A stretch of 64,000 nt of DNA from Candidatus Sodalis pierantonius str. SOPE (GTDB lineage Bacteria; Pseudomonadota; Gammaproteobacteria; Enterobacterales; Enterobacteriaceae): assembly GCF_000517405.1 (NCBI RefSeq), contig NZ_CP006568.1, positions 3,844,001-3,908,000 of the forward strand, in the 5' to 3' direction. Below the pieces are notes generated by a model. It did no database searches. It had not been told where the DNA came from and was given only the letters and a program-made list of their open reading frames with translations. Shown one piece after another: positions 21,285 to 31,532 of this stretch (positions are counted from its first letter, which is position 1; every line of letters begins with the position of its first letter). Made by a program: the position numbers and the translations under genes.

Positions 21285-21685
21285 GTGAAAGTTCGCTTTG
21301 CCCTCACGTATCGGCGCGTTGAAGCTCCTGAGGGAATTTTAAGTGCTTTTCGCGCCTCTCTCGTCTGCGGCATAGGCCACATCAAACAGAAGTAGGTCGG
21401 TTGGTTTTACTTTGGTAGGATGGTGCAGATTTCAATTGACACTGACAAATTGGCACTGATATGCGTCGCCTTCTGCATTGAAGATTATGCATATAGCCGC
21501 ATTAAACGATCGTTTTTAACGATCGATGTCACTGTATCGATCGCCCGTAGCAATTTGAAACGAACGTGTAACAGTCGTTAAATAGGCGGCGTCTTTGTAA
21601 AAATATAAATACACCCACAATGTTTTCATGTAGAGAAAAAACGAATAACAAACATATTGAAGAATGCTTTAATGCTGAAGTACTT
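21285..21685. other. AT-rich non-coding stretch with GATCG palindromes
   Basis: No gene is supported in these 400 bp. At 21507-21525 CGATCGTT and AACGATCG form a perfect 8-bp inverted repeat with a 3-base loop. A further ATCGATCG lies at about 21536-21543. The rest is AT-rich leader before the acetyltransferase remnant. The first part joins 18878-19156 if the IS5 pair is removed. Confidence 0.5.
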
Positions 21686-22144
21686 ATGTCTGGCAAAAAA
21701 TTTTCATGGCTGAAACTGCTACGCCGTGCTATTAAATGCCCTGTAAAGAAGATTTTATTTTTGGCTCAGGGTGTGCCAATTGGCGTCTTGTCGTAAAAAT
21801 TACCTCATCAATAAATTAACACGTAAAATACACCGAAATTTAAATCGAAAATACGCCACAGACATCGCTCTGGAAGCCACTATTGGCCCAGGATTGAAAA
21901 TTGGACACTTTACAGGTGTGGTCATTCGAGCCGATTGCATCATCGGTAAAAATTTCACCATACTCCAAAATACCACAATTGGTGCAAAACACCAAAATGA
22001 TATGACCAATGATGGAAAAATTATTATTGGCGATAACGTATTTATTGGAGCAAATAGCTGCATTATAGGAAATATTAAAATTGGTGACAATGTGACCATC
22101 GGCGCAATGTCGTTTGTCAATAAAGATATTGCACCGAATCTAAC
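21686..22144 (+). pseudogene. Serine O-acetyltransferase-like gene, frameshifted and truncated
   Basis: The frame from about 21740 encodes FYFWLRVCQLASCRKNYLINKLTRK followed by left-handed beta-helix hexapeptide repeats (IGPGLKIGHFTGVVI, IGKNFTILQNTTIG, IGDNVFIGANSCIIG, IGDNVTIGAMSFV). This is the C-terminal architecture of serine acetyltransferases, which make O-acetylserine for cysteine synthesis. A likely start at 21686 (MSGKKFSWLKLLRRA) is one frame away. The 3' end is cut by IS256 copy 1. It is much more AT-rich than the core genes and not the chromosomal cysE type, so it looks acquired. A related hexapeptide acyltransferase is possible. Confidence 0.7.
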
Positions 22145-23457
22145 GAGCCTGTTTAGAAATTTGTGTATTTGCCTGATTTTGATATGTTCAATTCAACATC
22201 AAAAACAGGTTAATTTATGGACGAAAAACAGTTGCAGGCTCTGGCTAACGAACTGGCCAAAATCTCAAAACCCCTGAAGATCTCAGTCACTTCGATCGGC
22301 TGCTGAAAAAAATCAGCGTCGAAGCAGCTCTCAATGCCGAAATGACCCATCACCTCGGCTACGATAAAAATCAGCCTAAACCGGGGACCAACGCCCGCAA
22401 CGGCTATTCCACAAAAACCGTTACCACTGGCGATGGCCCGCTGGCGCTGCGTACTCCGCGCGATCGTGACGGTTCCTTTGAACCGCAACTGGTGAAGAAG
22501 AACCAGACCCGGATTACCGGGATGGATAACCAGATTTTATCGTTGTACGCCAAAGGGATGACCACCCGCGAGATCGCCGCCTCGTTCAAAGAGCTGTATG
22601 ACGCCGATGTCTCGCCGGCGCTGGTCTCAAAGGTTACCGATGCGGTCATGGAGCAGGTTGTCGAATGGCAAAACCGGCCTCTGTATGCAGTCTATCCCAT
22701 TGTTTATCTTGACTGTATCGTTCTAAAAGTCCGGCAGGACAGCCGCATCATCAACAAATCTGTGTTCCTGGCGCTGGGCATCAACATCGAAGGCCAGAAA
22801 GAGTTGCTAGGTATGTGGCTGGCCGAAAATGAAGGCGCAAAGTTCTGGCTGAACGTGCTGACAGAGCTGAAAAACCGCGGCCTGAACGATATCCTTATCG
22901 CCTACGCAGACGAGCTGAAAGGTTTCCCTGACGCTATTAACGCGGTGTATCCGGAGGCGCGGCTCCAGCTGTGTATCGTGCATATGGTGCGCAACAGCCT
23001 GCGGTTCGTCTCCTGGAAGGACTACAAGGCCGTCACCCGCGACCTGAAAGCTATTTATCAGGCCCCTACGGAAGAAGCCGGCTTGCAGGCGCTGGAAGCG
23101 TTCTCCAGTGCCTGGGACATCCGCTACCCGCAAATAAGTCGAAGCTGGCAGGCAAACTGGGCCAATCTGGCCACGTTCTTTGCCTACCCAACGGACATCC
23201 GCAAGGTGATCTACACGACCAACGCCATCGAGTCGTTAAACAGCGTGATCCGGCATACCATCAAAAAGCGCAAGGTGTTCCCGACCGACGACGCAGTGAA
23301 AAAGGTGGTGTGGCTGGCGATACAGGCGGCCTCACAGAAATGGACAATGCCTTTGAGGGACTGGCGCATGGCAATGAGCCGCTTTATTATCGAGTTCGGT
23401 GACCGCCTGGACGGTCACTTCTGAGAAAAGGCATTTACACAGAATCGTGTACAGGGC
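22145..23457 (+). mobile_element. IS256-type element, copy 1
   Basis: About 1313 bp between GAGCCTGTTTAG (left end) and GTGTACAGGG (right end). The ends form an imperfect 30-bp inverted repeat (GAGCCTGT.../GACCCTGT... with shared TTGTGTA and TGCCT). No target duplication is visible: the left flank is the acetyltransferase remnant and the right flank is phage gene M. It is inverted relative to copy 2 and parallel to copy 3. Confidence 0.92.
22217..23424 (+). pseudogene. IS256-family transposase of copy 1, frameshifted
   Basis: The start MDEKQLQALANELAK is present, but a run of five A in copies 2 and 3 is four A here (about 22258-22261). This shifts the frame after about 15 codons. The rest is open from 22342. 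It also differs at the second DDE region, reading YADELKGF where copies 2 and 3 have CVDGLKGF. Likely inactive. Confidence 0.88.
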
Positions 23458-23778
23458 ATAGTCGCCGATATCTAATGCCGCGGTGATGTCGCCCACGTCC
23501 AGCAGCCAGACCAGTATCCGCATCAGTACAGCGTTCTGCGCCCCGGTGCCGCTTGCCAGCACGCCGGCGACCCACGGCTGATAGATGGGCAACATCTCGC
23601 GCTTGAGCTGCGCCTTGCGGCGGCGGGATTCGACGTGATGCAGCCAGTCCAAATCCTGCTTCAGCTTGAACAGCAGCAGCTCGTAATGGCCCAGATGGCT
23701 CATTTGCGCGCTTTCATCCTGTGAGGCCGCCAACTGGGCGGCCACAAAGGCGCGGTGATAACGGGCAGGATTACTCAT
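23458..23778 (-). pseudogene. M: P2 gpM-like terminase small subunit, truncated
   Basis: The terminase endonuclease subunit starts MSNPARYHRAFVAAQLAAS just after N and keeps the gpM-like core REMLPIYQPWVAGVLASGTGAQ...LMRILVWLLDVGDITAALDIGDYAL. After about 107 codons it runs into IS256 copy 1, and the C-terminal half is missing. In P2, gpM with gpP cuts at cos during packaging. Confidence 0.85.
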
Positions 23779-23784
23779 CAGCCC

Positions 23785-24850
23785 TTATTCCCCTGGCTTT
23801 TTGGCCGGCGCGGCTTCCGGCTCGAGGATCTGGATATTTTCAATCAGCGCAGTGCACTGATAATCCTCGACCACATACGCCTCGTTGACGGACTCAAAGT
23901 TTTCGATGCGATCCCGCTTCGGGTTATCCATCAGGTGGCGGCGACGGGTGCCGTCCTGCCAGTAGAATGGACAGGTTATCCAGGCGGGTGATCAAAATGG
24001 TGTTATCGGGGAAGAACGGTACCCGTATCGCCTGCAGGCCGCCCAGGCGTTTCTGGCTGATAATCAGATCCGCTGCCAGCATTTCACTGTTGGGCTGCAC
24101 CTGGTTAACCAGCGGGAAGTATTTATCCGCCAGCAGCGAGCGACCGCAAATCGCGACCAGTTCGGTATCGTCCTGGAACCAGGGCGCGATATGCTCGTCC
24201 GTGGCGTTCATTACCAGCGCATCCAGGTTTTTGTAATCCCCTTTGACACCGACGCGGATTTTCTCGGACACCACGCTACCGGAGGAGGAAACAATTTTAT
24301 TCATCACCTAGGTCGCAGCACCTTTGCGAATTTTTTCCAGAAAGCCAATATTCACGTCCTGCAGCAGTTTATTGACCTGGAAGTTTGAGGTTTTGGCACG
24401 CGAGGTGCCGTTCCAGCCGATCATGATGCGGTCCAGTGCCTGGCGTTTCACAATCTGGTTGCGGATACGGGTCTGGAAATCCGGGAACTTGGCCCATGCA
24501 TCCAGCTTGGCGTATTTCAGTGCGGTATCAAAGTTGGTCTGGGTGCAGACATAGCCCACCTCATCCAGGCTGCTGGGGTCGAGGGGTTCACGCTCTTTGG
24601 TATCGGTGTCAGTGGTGCTGGCAATCGGGCGATCGACCCCCAGGCCAATCTTCTGGCCGCTCTGCTCATCGACCGACACGATATTAATTTTTTTCAGGAA
24701 ATCACTGCTGTCCTGGATTTTGGACTCCAGCATCTGACTGACTGACTGGTCAACGGTAAAACGGGTGACCACATCCTCGGCGTCAAGATGATTCAGGTGC
24801 GCGACCTGCTGTAAAAATGCCTTGTATTGGCTGCGGGTATTCGGATTCAT
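23785..24850 (-). pseudogene. N: P2 gpN-like major capsid protein, stop and frameshift
   Basis: The major capsid precursor starts MNPNTRSQYKAFLQQVAHLNHL (P2 style). It is read to an in-frame TAG at plus 24305-24307, about codon 182. It resumes in frame with NYKNLDALVM-type sequence (YKNLDALVMNATDEHI...ICGRSLLADKYFPLVN) up to LSI near 23965. There one inserted base shifts the frame. The end (DNPKRDRIENFES... to AAPAKKPGE) lies in a third reading to the stop at 23785. Full length would be near P2's 357 aa. Confidence 0.9.
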
Positions 24851-24870
24851 TCGGGTTTTCCTGTCATCTG

Positions 24871-25665
24871 TCAGCAGTCGGTTAAGGCCACACCATTGCC
24901 GCCGGTGGCCGGTTCGCGCCGCGTTGGGGAGCGGTCAGTGTTGCCAAGACGGGCGGTTAAGGCGTCCAGCGCGGTTTCTGTCGCACCCTGACGGGCTTAC
25001 AGTGCCGCCATGGCCTCCGGTAGCGCCGAGAATTCACCCAGCCGCGCGTCCAGTCCCTGCTGATGCTTCGCCACCAATGTCACGGCCTGATGCACGTCAT
25101 CGAAGCGCTGATCATCAGAAGACTGCTTTTTGCCAAACAGGGTGGCGATGTGGCTAAACAGGCCCGGCTTGTCAGCCTCCGGCACCCCAAAGGCCAGGCA
25201 GGTTTCCTCGCAGGCGCCGAAGAAGAGGCCTCTGTCCGCCAGATGTTGCGCACTGAACATCATTATTTCACTGCCGAGCGAAGCCGGATTATCGGTAAAG
25301 GCGATGCCGGTCAGGTAAGCCTTGCCGGTGTCAGCAAATTTTTTGTAGTTCTCAATACTAGTGTAAATCTTTTGCCGGCGTTTATTCAGCACCACCAGGT
25401 CGTCGATGGCGTCAATCTGGGCCAGCAGCGCCAGCTTGCCCTTGAGCGGCCCGTAGGCAATGTCCTCGGCTTTAAGGGCCAGCACATCCCCTTGCGATTT
25501 AAACAGGCTGTCGGGGAACAGATTGGTGACATGCTCCAGATTGGCACGTGTCGGTCGGAAAGCCGGATCGAACGCGTCCGTCATTTCCTGAATATGCTGG
25601 CGCTCAATGGTGCGTCCGTCGCTGGTCGCCCCTTCAACAGCGACGCGGAAAAACTATGATTTCAT
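24871..25665 (-). pseudogene. O: P2 gpO-like capsid scaffold/protease, two stops
   Basis: gpO is the internal scaffold and maturation protease of P2 capsids. The start is ATG at plus 25663-25665. Codon 4 is TAG (25654-25656) in MKS-stop-FFRVAVEGATSDGR. The frame then runs open from ERQHIQEMTDAFDP through LEHVTNLFPDSLFKSQGDV and the conserved TGKAYLTGIAFTDNPASLG to a TAA after ALPEAMAAL at 24996. In-frame sequence continues to TGGNGVALTDC and a stop at 24871, like the P2 C-terminus. About 264 codons in all. Confidence 0.88.
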
Positions 25666-25762
25666 GGATGACGTCCCAAGGATCTCGATAAGGTGGGCCA
25701 TTCGCGGCCGGGTATTTTCCCCAAGTTGGCGTGGCGCGCGCACAGGAACAATGTGCCGGTCT

Positions 25763-25780
25763 TGTGTGGTGGTGGATACA
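25763..25780. promoter_or_regulatory. Ogr/Delta-type late promoter box between O and P
   Basis: TGT-N12-ACA (TGT at 25763-25765, ACA at 25778-25780) lies in the 187-bp gap between the divergent O and P genes. P2 late promoters carry this partly symmetric element at about -55, where Ogr binds. An intact ogr gene is present at 45086-45307. The core promoters were not resolved. Confidence 0.6.
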
Positions 25781-25852
25781 GGGGGCGACGGGCGTGTTGC
25801 CCGGCCAGGCAAGATAGCCTTGCAGTCAGGTAATTCCAATTCTGGACAGACT

Positions 25853-27621
25853 ATGACAGACGATATCAGCCACAGTGAGCAAGATCCCCGCCATCAGGCG
25901 ATGCACCTCTACTGGCAGGGAATGAAGATGGCCAGCATTGCTGAACGGGTGGGGGAAAATCCCGCGACGGTGCGAAGCTGGAAATTGTGCGATAAATGGG
26001 ACGACTACACCCCGCTTGAGCAAATGCAGGCGATCACCGCCACACGGTATAACCAGCTCATCATGAAGCTGGATAAAGCGGGGCGAGATTTCAAGGAAAT
26101 CGACCTGCTGGCCCGGCAGGCCGAGCGTCATGCACGGATTGGCAAATATAACGCCGGCGGCAATGAAGCCGATCTCAATCCTAACGTGGAAAATCGCAAC
26201 CGCGGCCCGCGCAAAAAACCGCTGCGCAATGCGCTCACCCCTGAGCAGCATACGCAGCTAAAGGCGCTTTTTCTGGACTCGCTTTACGATTACCAACGTA
26301 CCTGGTATCAGGCGGGTCTGTCTACGGCATTCCGCATCCGTAATCTGCTGAAATCGGCCAGATAGGGGCGACGTTCTATTTTGCCCGCGAAGCGCTGATT
26401 GACGCACTGGATACCGGGCGCAACTAGATGTTTGTCTCGGCGTCCAAAGCGCAGGCGCACCAATTCAAGAACTATATTGTGGCGTTTGCCCAGGAAGTGG
26501 ACGTCGCGCTGAAAGGCGAGGTGATTATCCTGCCCAACGGTGCCGAGCTGCACTTTTTGGGCACCAATGCCAATACCGCCCAGGGGCGTTCCGGTAACCT
26601 CTATCTGGACGAATATTTCTGGATCCCCGGCTTTCGCAAGCTGCGTAAGGTGGCGTCCGGCATGGCCTCGCAAAATCGCTACCGGTTAACCTATTTTTCT
26701 ACCCCGTCGAGTGTGACCCATGAAGCCTATGCCTTCTGGAACGGCACGCTGTTTAACAAGGGGAAAACGGCCGCCCGACAGAAAGACATCGATGTCAGCC
26801 ATCAGCGACTGGCCGGTGGCGTGCTGTGTGAGGATAAACAGTTTCGGCAGATTGTCACCGTAGAGAACGCGGTACACGGGGGCTGCAACCTGCTGACTAT
26901 CGATGATCTGCGTGCCGAAAACAGCGATGAGGATTTTGCCAACCTCTATCTGTGCCACTTTATTGATGATGCTACCACCACCTTCTCCCTGGCGGAAATG
27001 GAGCGCTGCATGGTGGACAGCTGGGTACGCTGGACGGATGTGAAACCCTTTGCCCGGCGGCCGGCCGCCGATCGCGAAGTCTGGATAGGCTACGATCCGG
27101 CCAGCTCCGAGCACGGCGACAGCGCCGGCTGTGCGGTGGTAATGCCCCCACGCGTACCGGGCGGCCCGTTTCGGGTACTGGAGCGCCATCAGTGGAAGGG
27201 CATGGATTTTACCGCCCAGGCCGCCAACATCAAGGGGCTGACCGAGCGCTACAACGTGACCTATATCGGCATTGACAACACCGGCCTGGGCCGTGCGGTA
27301 TCCCAGCTGGTTCTCCAGTTTTTTCCCGCCGTCAACACCATCAACTACAGCCTGGAAATGAAAACCGATCTGGTGCTGAAAGCTAAGGATGTCATCCGCG
27401 CCGGCCGCCTGGAGTTTGATGCCGGCTGCCTGGATATCGCCAAGGCGTTTATGGCTATCCGTCGGCAGTTGACCACCTCCGGGCGGCGGGCCACCTATGT
27501 CACCAGCCGCACCGAAGGCGTCAACCACGGTGACGTCGCTTGGGCGGTGATGCATGCCTTGTTAAATGAACCCCTCGAAGGGACAACCGGCACCAACGCT
27601 GGCTTTATGGAGATATTTTAA
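25853..27621 (+). pseudogene. P: P2 gpP-like terminase large subunit, frameshift and stop
   Basis: gpP is the packaging ATPase. The start MTDDISHSEQDPRHQAMHLYW is followed by a helix-turn-helix-like region (MKMASIAERVGENPATVRSWK) and reads to RIRNLLKSAR. At about 26358 one base is missing (LLKSRQIGATFYFAREAL expected), just at the Walker A region. A TAG at 26426-26428 replaces the glutamine codon of GRNQ. From 26429 on the frame is open for 397 codons with YLDEYFWI (Walker B) and the nuclease region WIGYDPASSEHGDSAG to the end. Not functional as read. Confidence 0.9.
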
Positions 27622-27622
27622 G

Positions 27623-28654
27623 ATGCGTAAATCCCGCAAGGGGCCAAAAACAGGCCCACAACCGCGCACGGGCGCGCCACGTGCCGAGGTGTTTACCTTT
27701 GATGATCCGCTCCCCATGATGGATCGGCGTGAAATGCTCGATTATCTGAAGTGTGCCATCGTCGATCGCTGGTATGCGCCGCCGGTGTCCTTTAACGGAC
27801 TGGCAAAGACCTTCCGCGCAACGGTGCATCACAGCTCACCTATCTATATGAAACGCAATGTGTTGGTGAGCCTGTTTCAGCCCCACAGTCTGCTGTCCAA
27901 GCAGAATTTTAGCCGCTTTACGCTCGATTTTATGGTGTTTGGCAACGCCTTTCTTGAAAGCCGCGTGAACCGGCTGGGTGAGGTGATGACTCTCACCCCC
28001 AGCCCGGCCAAGTATACCCGCGTGGGGGTTGAGCCAGGCGCCTATTGGTATGTCGCCCAGCCTCAGACACCCCACCCGTTTGCGCCAGGCGCGGTATTTC
28101 ATCTGCTGGATCCGGATATTAACCAGGAGATTTACGGCGTGCCGGAGTACCTTTCCGCCCTGAATTCAGTGTGGCTAAATGAAGCGGCGACACTGTTTCG
28201 CCGCAAATACTACCTCAACGACAGCCACGCCGGCTTTATCCTGTACATGAACGATGCTGCGCATAGTCAGGACGATATCGACGACCTTCGTAAGGCGCTG
28301 AAGAGCTCGAAAGGGCCAGGAAACTTCCGCAACCTGTTTATGTATGCGCCGAACGGCAAAAAAGACGGGCTGCAGCTTATCCCACTGGCCGAGGTGGCGG
28401 CAAAGGATGAGTTTATGTACATCAAAAACACCAGCCGGGATGATCAGCTGGCCGCGCAGCGCATCCCGCCCCAGATGATGGGGATTTTACCCAACAATAC
28501 CGGCGGCTTTGGTGATGTGGAAAAAGCGGCGCGGGTGTTTGCCATTAATGAGCTTGCCCCTCTTCAGCAACGTCTGAGCGAAATTAACGATTGGGTGGGC
28601 GAAGAGGTGGTGCGATTTAAGCCCTATGAGCTGCTGGATAATGAGGCCGGATAA
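27623..28654 (+). CDS. Q: P2 gpQ-like portal protein
   Basis: Portal vertex protein of the capsid. The 343-aa frame has the length of P2 gpQ (344) and starts two bases after the P stop (TAAGATG). The family sequence is clear: KRNVLVSLFQPHSLLSKQNFSRF, TLDFMVFGNAFLE, VPEYLSALNSVWLNEAATLFRRKYYLNDSHAGFI, RIPPQMMGILPNNTGGFGDVEKAA. One of the few structural phage genes without a lesion here. Confidence 0.93.
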   Translation: MRKSRKGPKTGPQPRTGAPRAEVFTFDDPLPMMDRREMLDYLKCAIVDRWYAPPVSFNGLAKTFRATVHHSSPIYMKRNVLVSLFQPHSLLSKQNFSRFTLDFMVFGNAFLESRVNRLGEVMTLTPSPAKYTRVGVEPGAYWYVAQPQTPHPFAPGAVFHLLDPDINQEIYGVPEYLSALNSVWLNEAATLFRRKYYLNDSHAGFILYMNDAAHSQDDIDDLRKALKSSKGPGNFRNLFMYAPNGKKDGLQLIPLAEVAAKDEFMYIKNTSRDDQLAAQRIPPQMMGILPNNTGGFGDVEKAARVFAINELAPLQQRLSEINDWVGEEVVRFKPYELLDNEAG

Positions 28655-29108
28655 ACCACCAAAACGGCGCTCACGACAACACCGAAGAGTGCAACACAGG
28701 GGCGCAACAAAACGCAACACTTTTTTTGAGAAAAAATCGACCTGAAAGCCGCGTCGGACAAGGGTTTATGGGGTATGAATGGGTGCATAAAAAGTGAATA
28801 ATTAAGTGAACAGCGCGCAGGCGGGGGGACCGCGCGCAAAAGGGGTCTGGAAGGCAAAACCAACCCTGCGCTTTGGCGCAGGAGAGCCATTCTGTGAAGC
28901 GCGCGTTTTCAGGACGAGAAAAAAAAGCCGCTTTCTCAGCACGACGCCTCGCTATGGCCCATACAGGCGCTCTGAGAGGATTCCGGGCGTGTTGAGATGA
29001 CAGTGAATAGCAGGTATGTTATTTATTTTTATGAATAAACAGGCATTTCGCTTACGCTGGCGGCGGTCAGGGTAAGGCGTGATGCAGGGGTTTTAGGAAA
29101 ACCAGCAT
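28655..29108. other. Q to cargo-zone gap with a possible cos region
   Basis: No gene is supported in these 450 bp. In P2 the cohesive-end site lies just downstream of Q. Here at 28813-28837 a G-run block AGGCGGGGGGACC is flanked on both sides by GCGCGC, which resembles the G-rich P2 cos sequence. A 7-bp GC hairpin (CCTGCGC-TTTG-GCGCAGG) follows at 28865-28882. The identification of cos is by position and look only. Confidence 0.35.
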
Positions 29109-29473
29109 ATGGGATGGATAGGCGTAGACCTGGACGGCACGCTGGCCGAGTCACGCACAGGCCAGGGCGCGCGCATCGGCAAGCCGGTGGGGCCGATGAT
29201 GCAACGCATCAGGCGCTGGCTGAGTGAAGGACGCGAGGTCAGGATTTTACCGCACGGGCGGCGACAGCGGACGGTGTCCGCGCGGTGCAAAGCTAGCTGC
29301 GTACACAGGGGCTGCCGGCGTTAACCGTCACGAATATGAAAGACAGCGAGATGTTACAGCTATGGGATGATCGGGCGATCCGGGTGGTGAAAAACACCGG
29401 CAAGGTCTGCGCGGGATGCGAAAAACTCCACGCCCTGACCGATGAAGGTCAGGGGATTTTGACGGATTGTTGA
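29109..29473 (+). pseudogene. Phage HAD-like phosphatase, frameshift and stop
   Basis: The start GWIGVDLDGTLAES carries the DxDGT nucleophile motif of haloacid dehalogenase phosphatases. The frame continues IGKPVGPMMQRIRRWLSEGREVRI. A base is missing in the T run near 29245 (expected FTARAATADGVRAV). A TAG follows at about codon 63 of the restored frame. Then LRTQGLPALTVTNMKDSEMLQLWDDRAIRVVKNTG...ILTDC ends at the stop 29471-29473. Small HAD proteins of this kind are common in tailed phages. Function unknown. Confidence 0.75.
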
Positions 29474-29493
29474 TATACCCGTAATTGTTACAG

Positions 29494-30568
29494 CTAGATC
29501 CGGGAGGATACATTATCCAATAACGAACCATATAACTCAGCTCGGCCCCTTTGATTAAACAACATTTGTTCGGTACTATTTAGTTCTGAAAACGATTTCA
29601 CAAATTTAGTCAAAGATTCATATGGTGTTTTGTTTGGGTTTCTTTCTATATATTTCATAGTGTTAGAAACAAACAAACCACAGGCATTAGGTGCATTTTC
29701 TTGGAACGATTCTTGTACTACTGAAACTTCATTGGCTCCAAGAAATTCGGAAAATCTTTGTATGAAATTCATTTCTTTGTTATTTAGATAATTTGTACTA
29801 TCAAACAATATTGCTGATTTATCTCCCGAGTTGGTCGTAGACAACCCAAACAAAACCCAATGACCTCGAAACAGTAAGGGGATAAAATCTCCTAATGAAG
29901 GTATTTGTTTTCCCTTATTGTCAATGTTTAGCAATGTAGACAATAATTTTTGTGGTATATGTTCATTATCAATAGCAGTAGCGGGTATTTCTACCGCATC
30001 ATGGAATTTTAAACCACCTTCTTTACTATTTAGTGATTTAGAAACGGAGTCCAACTCCGCTGATGTGATTAATCGGTTTGTGTGGAAAAATGATGAGCTG
30101 ACTGGCTCCCCATCATCAACACAGGCACAAAAGCTTACTATTTTTATTTATTTCTTCTAAAATTTCTTCTCTCTGTTGTGATCTTTCTTGAGTTTCAAAA
30201 CCCGCCATGATTAAAACTTTATCAGGTATAGACCATGCCTCTTCTGGTGTTTTGTTTTTATTTCTTCCTTGCACGATCTCGCATAACTTTAAACTGTCTT
30301 TTCCTAGTTGTTCCTTTAGGTCAGGATGCCCTGCCTCCTTTCCTGTATACAAATCAAAAAGAAAAGATTCGGCCTCTAATCCAACAGGGCTGTTCTCACA
30401 CGCTAATGTAAATAAAGCGTCAATACTAAAATCATCATTATTCCGAGCAGCGCTTTTTAAAGTTTCAAGTGAAGAAAAGTTATATCCATATTCCATTTTG
30501 CTATTTTCTTTTGCATGAACGGAATGCGCATTTAATGCAGGTGAGCGAGAAATAGAAAGTGCAGTCAT
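29494..30568 (-). pseudogene. SseL-like type III effector deubiquitinase, frameshifted
   Basis: The product resembles Salmonella SseL along its whole length. The N-terminal part (frame from 30568) has SIDALFTLACENSPVG...ESFLFDLYTGKEAG...VLIMAGFETQ. The C-terminal part (frame to 29494) has the CE-clan cysteine protease core: His in FRGHWVLFG (codon 29860-29862), Asp in ILFDST, Gln in SFQENAPN, Cys in NACGLF (codon 29680-29682). The SseL-like tail SLTKFVKSFSELNSTEQMLFNQRGRAELY is also present. One shift near 30128-30138 separates the parts; correcting it gives about 357 aa. Start ATG follows AAGGA. SseL cleaves ubiquitin chains in host cells after type III delivery. The gene is AT-rich and lies as phage cargo between Q and A. 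Confidence 0.82.
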
Positions 30569-30600
30569 TTTTAATCCTTACTATTTTAATAAAAATAAAG

Positions 30601-31466
30601 TTACAAGTTGTCGAGTTTCGCATCGTTTAGCCCAGTGGAAAGCTTAACGACTTCTCTGTCAACACCATTAGCCAGAAGCTGGCGGGCGATCTGAATGCGG
30701 GTTTCCTGTCGGCCTTTCAGTCTTAGCTGCTCTGCAATAGTCATAACATCCTCCCGATAATCCGCTATCTGCGCGGCAATATCATGCAGAAACTGCTCTG
30801 CATCCGACGTGTTTCCTCGCTCAACAATATAATACATCAATCCCTGAAACTGCTCAAGTGGCACAGGCCACTTGAGCAGTAGCCGGGCAATATCGCTGGC
30901 TAACTCCAGCATATCACGGGTACGGATATGCTTCTGACCCAGCTCCAGCAAGGCAACGCGCCGGTGAGTCAATATCTCATCATCCGGCATCGCGGTGATA
31001 TCAACCAACGGAAAGCTTGCATATAGACTGATTCTGCCAGCTCAGGATCGGCAAAGCAATCCAGCCAGCGTGTGCTATACGGATAGGGAGAAGTGTGTCC
31101 ATGGTAGAAAAGCAGCGGGATCACCACGGGAAGCTTTTCATGCCCCTGGTCAATATGCCGCTGCATGGCTGCCAGGCTGTAGCGATGCAGGCGCAGGGGC
31201 ATCAGTTTTTCTGGTCGGCTCTGGTGCTCGATAAGACCGTAGATGTAACTTGCGCCGGCTGTCGTCTGTACCGAATACAGCATATCAGAGAGCCGGCTGC
31301 GCAGGTCGTCTTCGACGAAAGAGCCGGACTCCATCGCCAGCGTGTTTAAATCGCAACATGTTCTGATAGAGGGTGGCAGGTGGATATCAAGAAAATCCCG
31401 GGCAACTTCAATATCGCCGAGGAATTTTTTGAATAGCGCATCGTGATGTGATGGTGTCTTTGGCAT
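30601..31466 (-). pseudogene. Rpn family recombination-promoting nuclease, frameshifted
   Basis: This belongs to the Rpn/PD-(D/E)XK family (Transposase_31). The N-terminal frame reads MPKTPSHHDALFKKFLGDIEVARDFLDIHLP, with the nuclease-like segment LRSRLSDMLYSVQ...YIYGLIEHQSRPEKLMPLRL. At about 31010 one C is missing, after which VDITAMPDDEILTHRRVALLELGQKHI... continues in the next frame to 30601. RpnA in E. coli is a nuclease that promotes RecA-independent recombination. Such genes are often duplicated and broken in Sodalis-like genomes. Directly upstream of the SseL-like gene on the same strand. Confidence 0.85.
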
Positions 31467-31532
31467 AGGGTAAAGTTTAGCGAAAAAATTTAAACAAAAA
31501 TGAGACCGGATGCCTGGTCATCATCATTTTTA

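Noticed and set aside
25837..25847. The 11-mer CAATTCTGGAC between O and P, shared with the repeat cluster at 17968-18053
   Set aside because: An 11-base match can occur by chance at this window size, and the rest of the repeat is missing.
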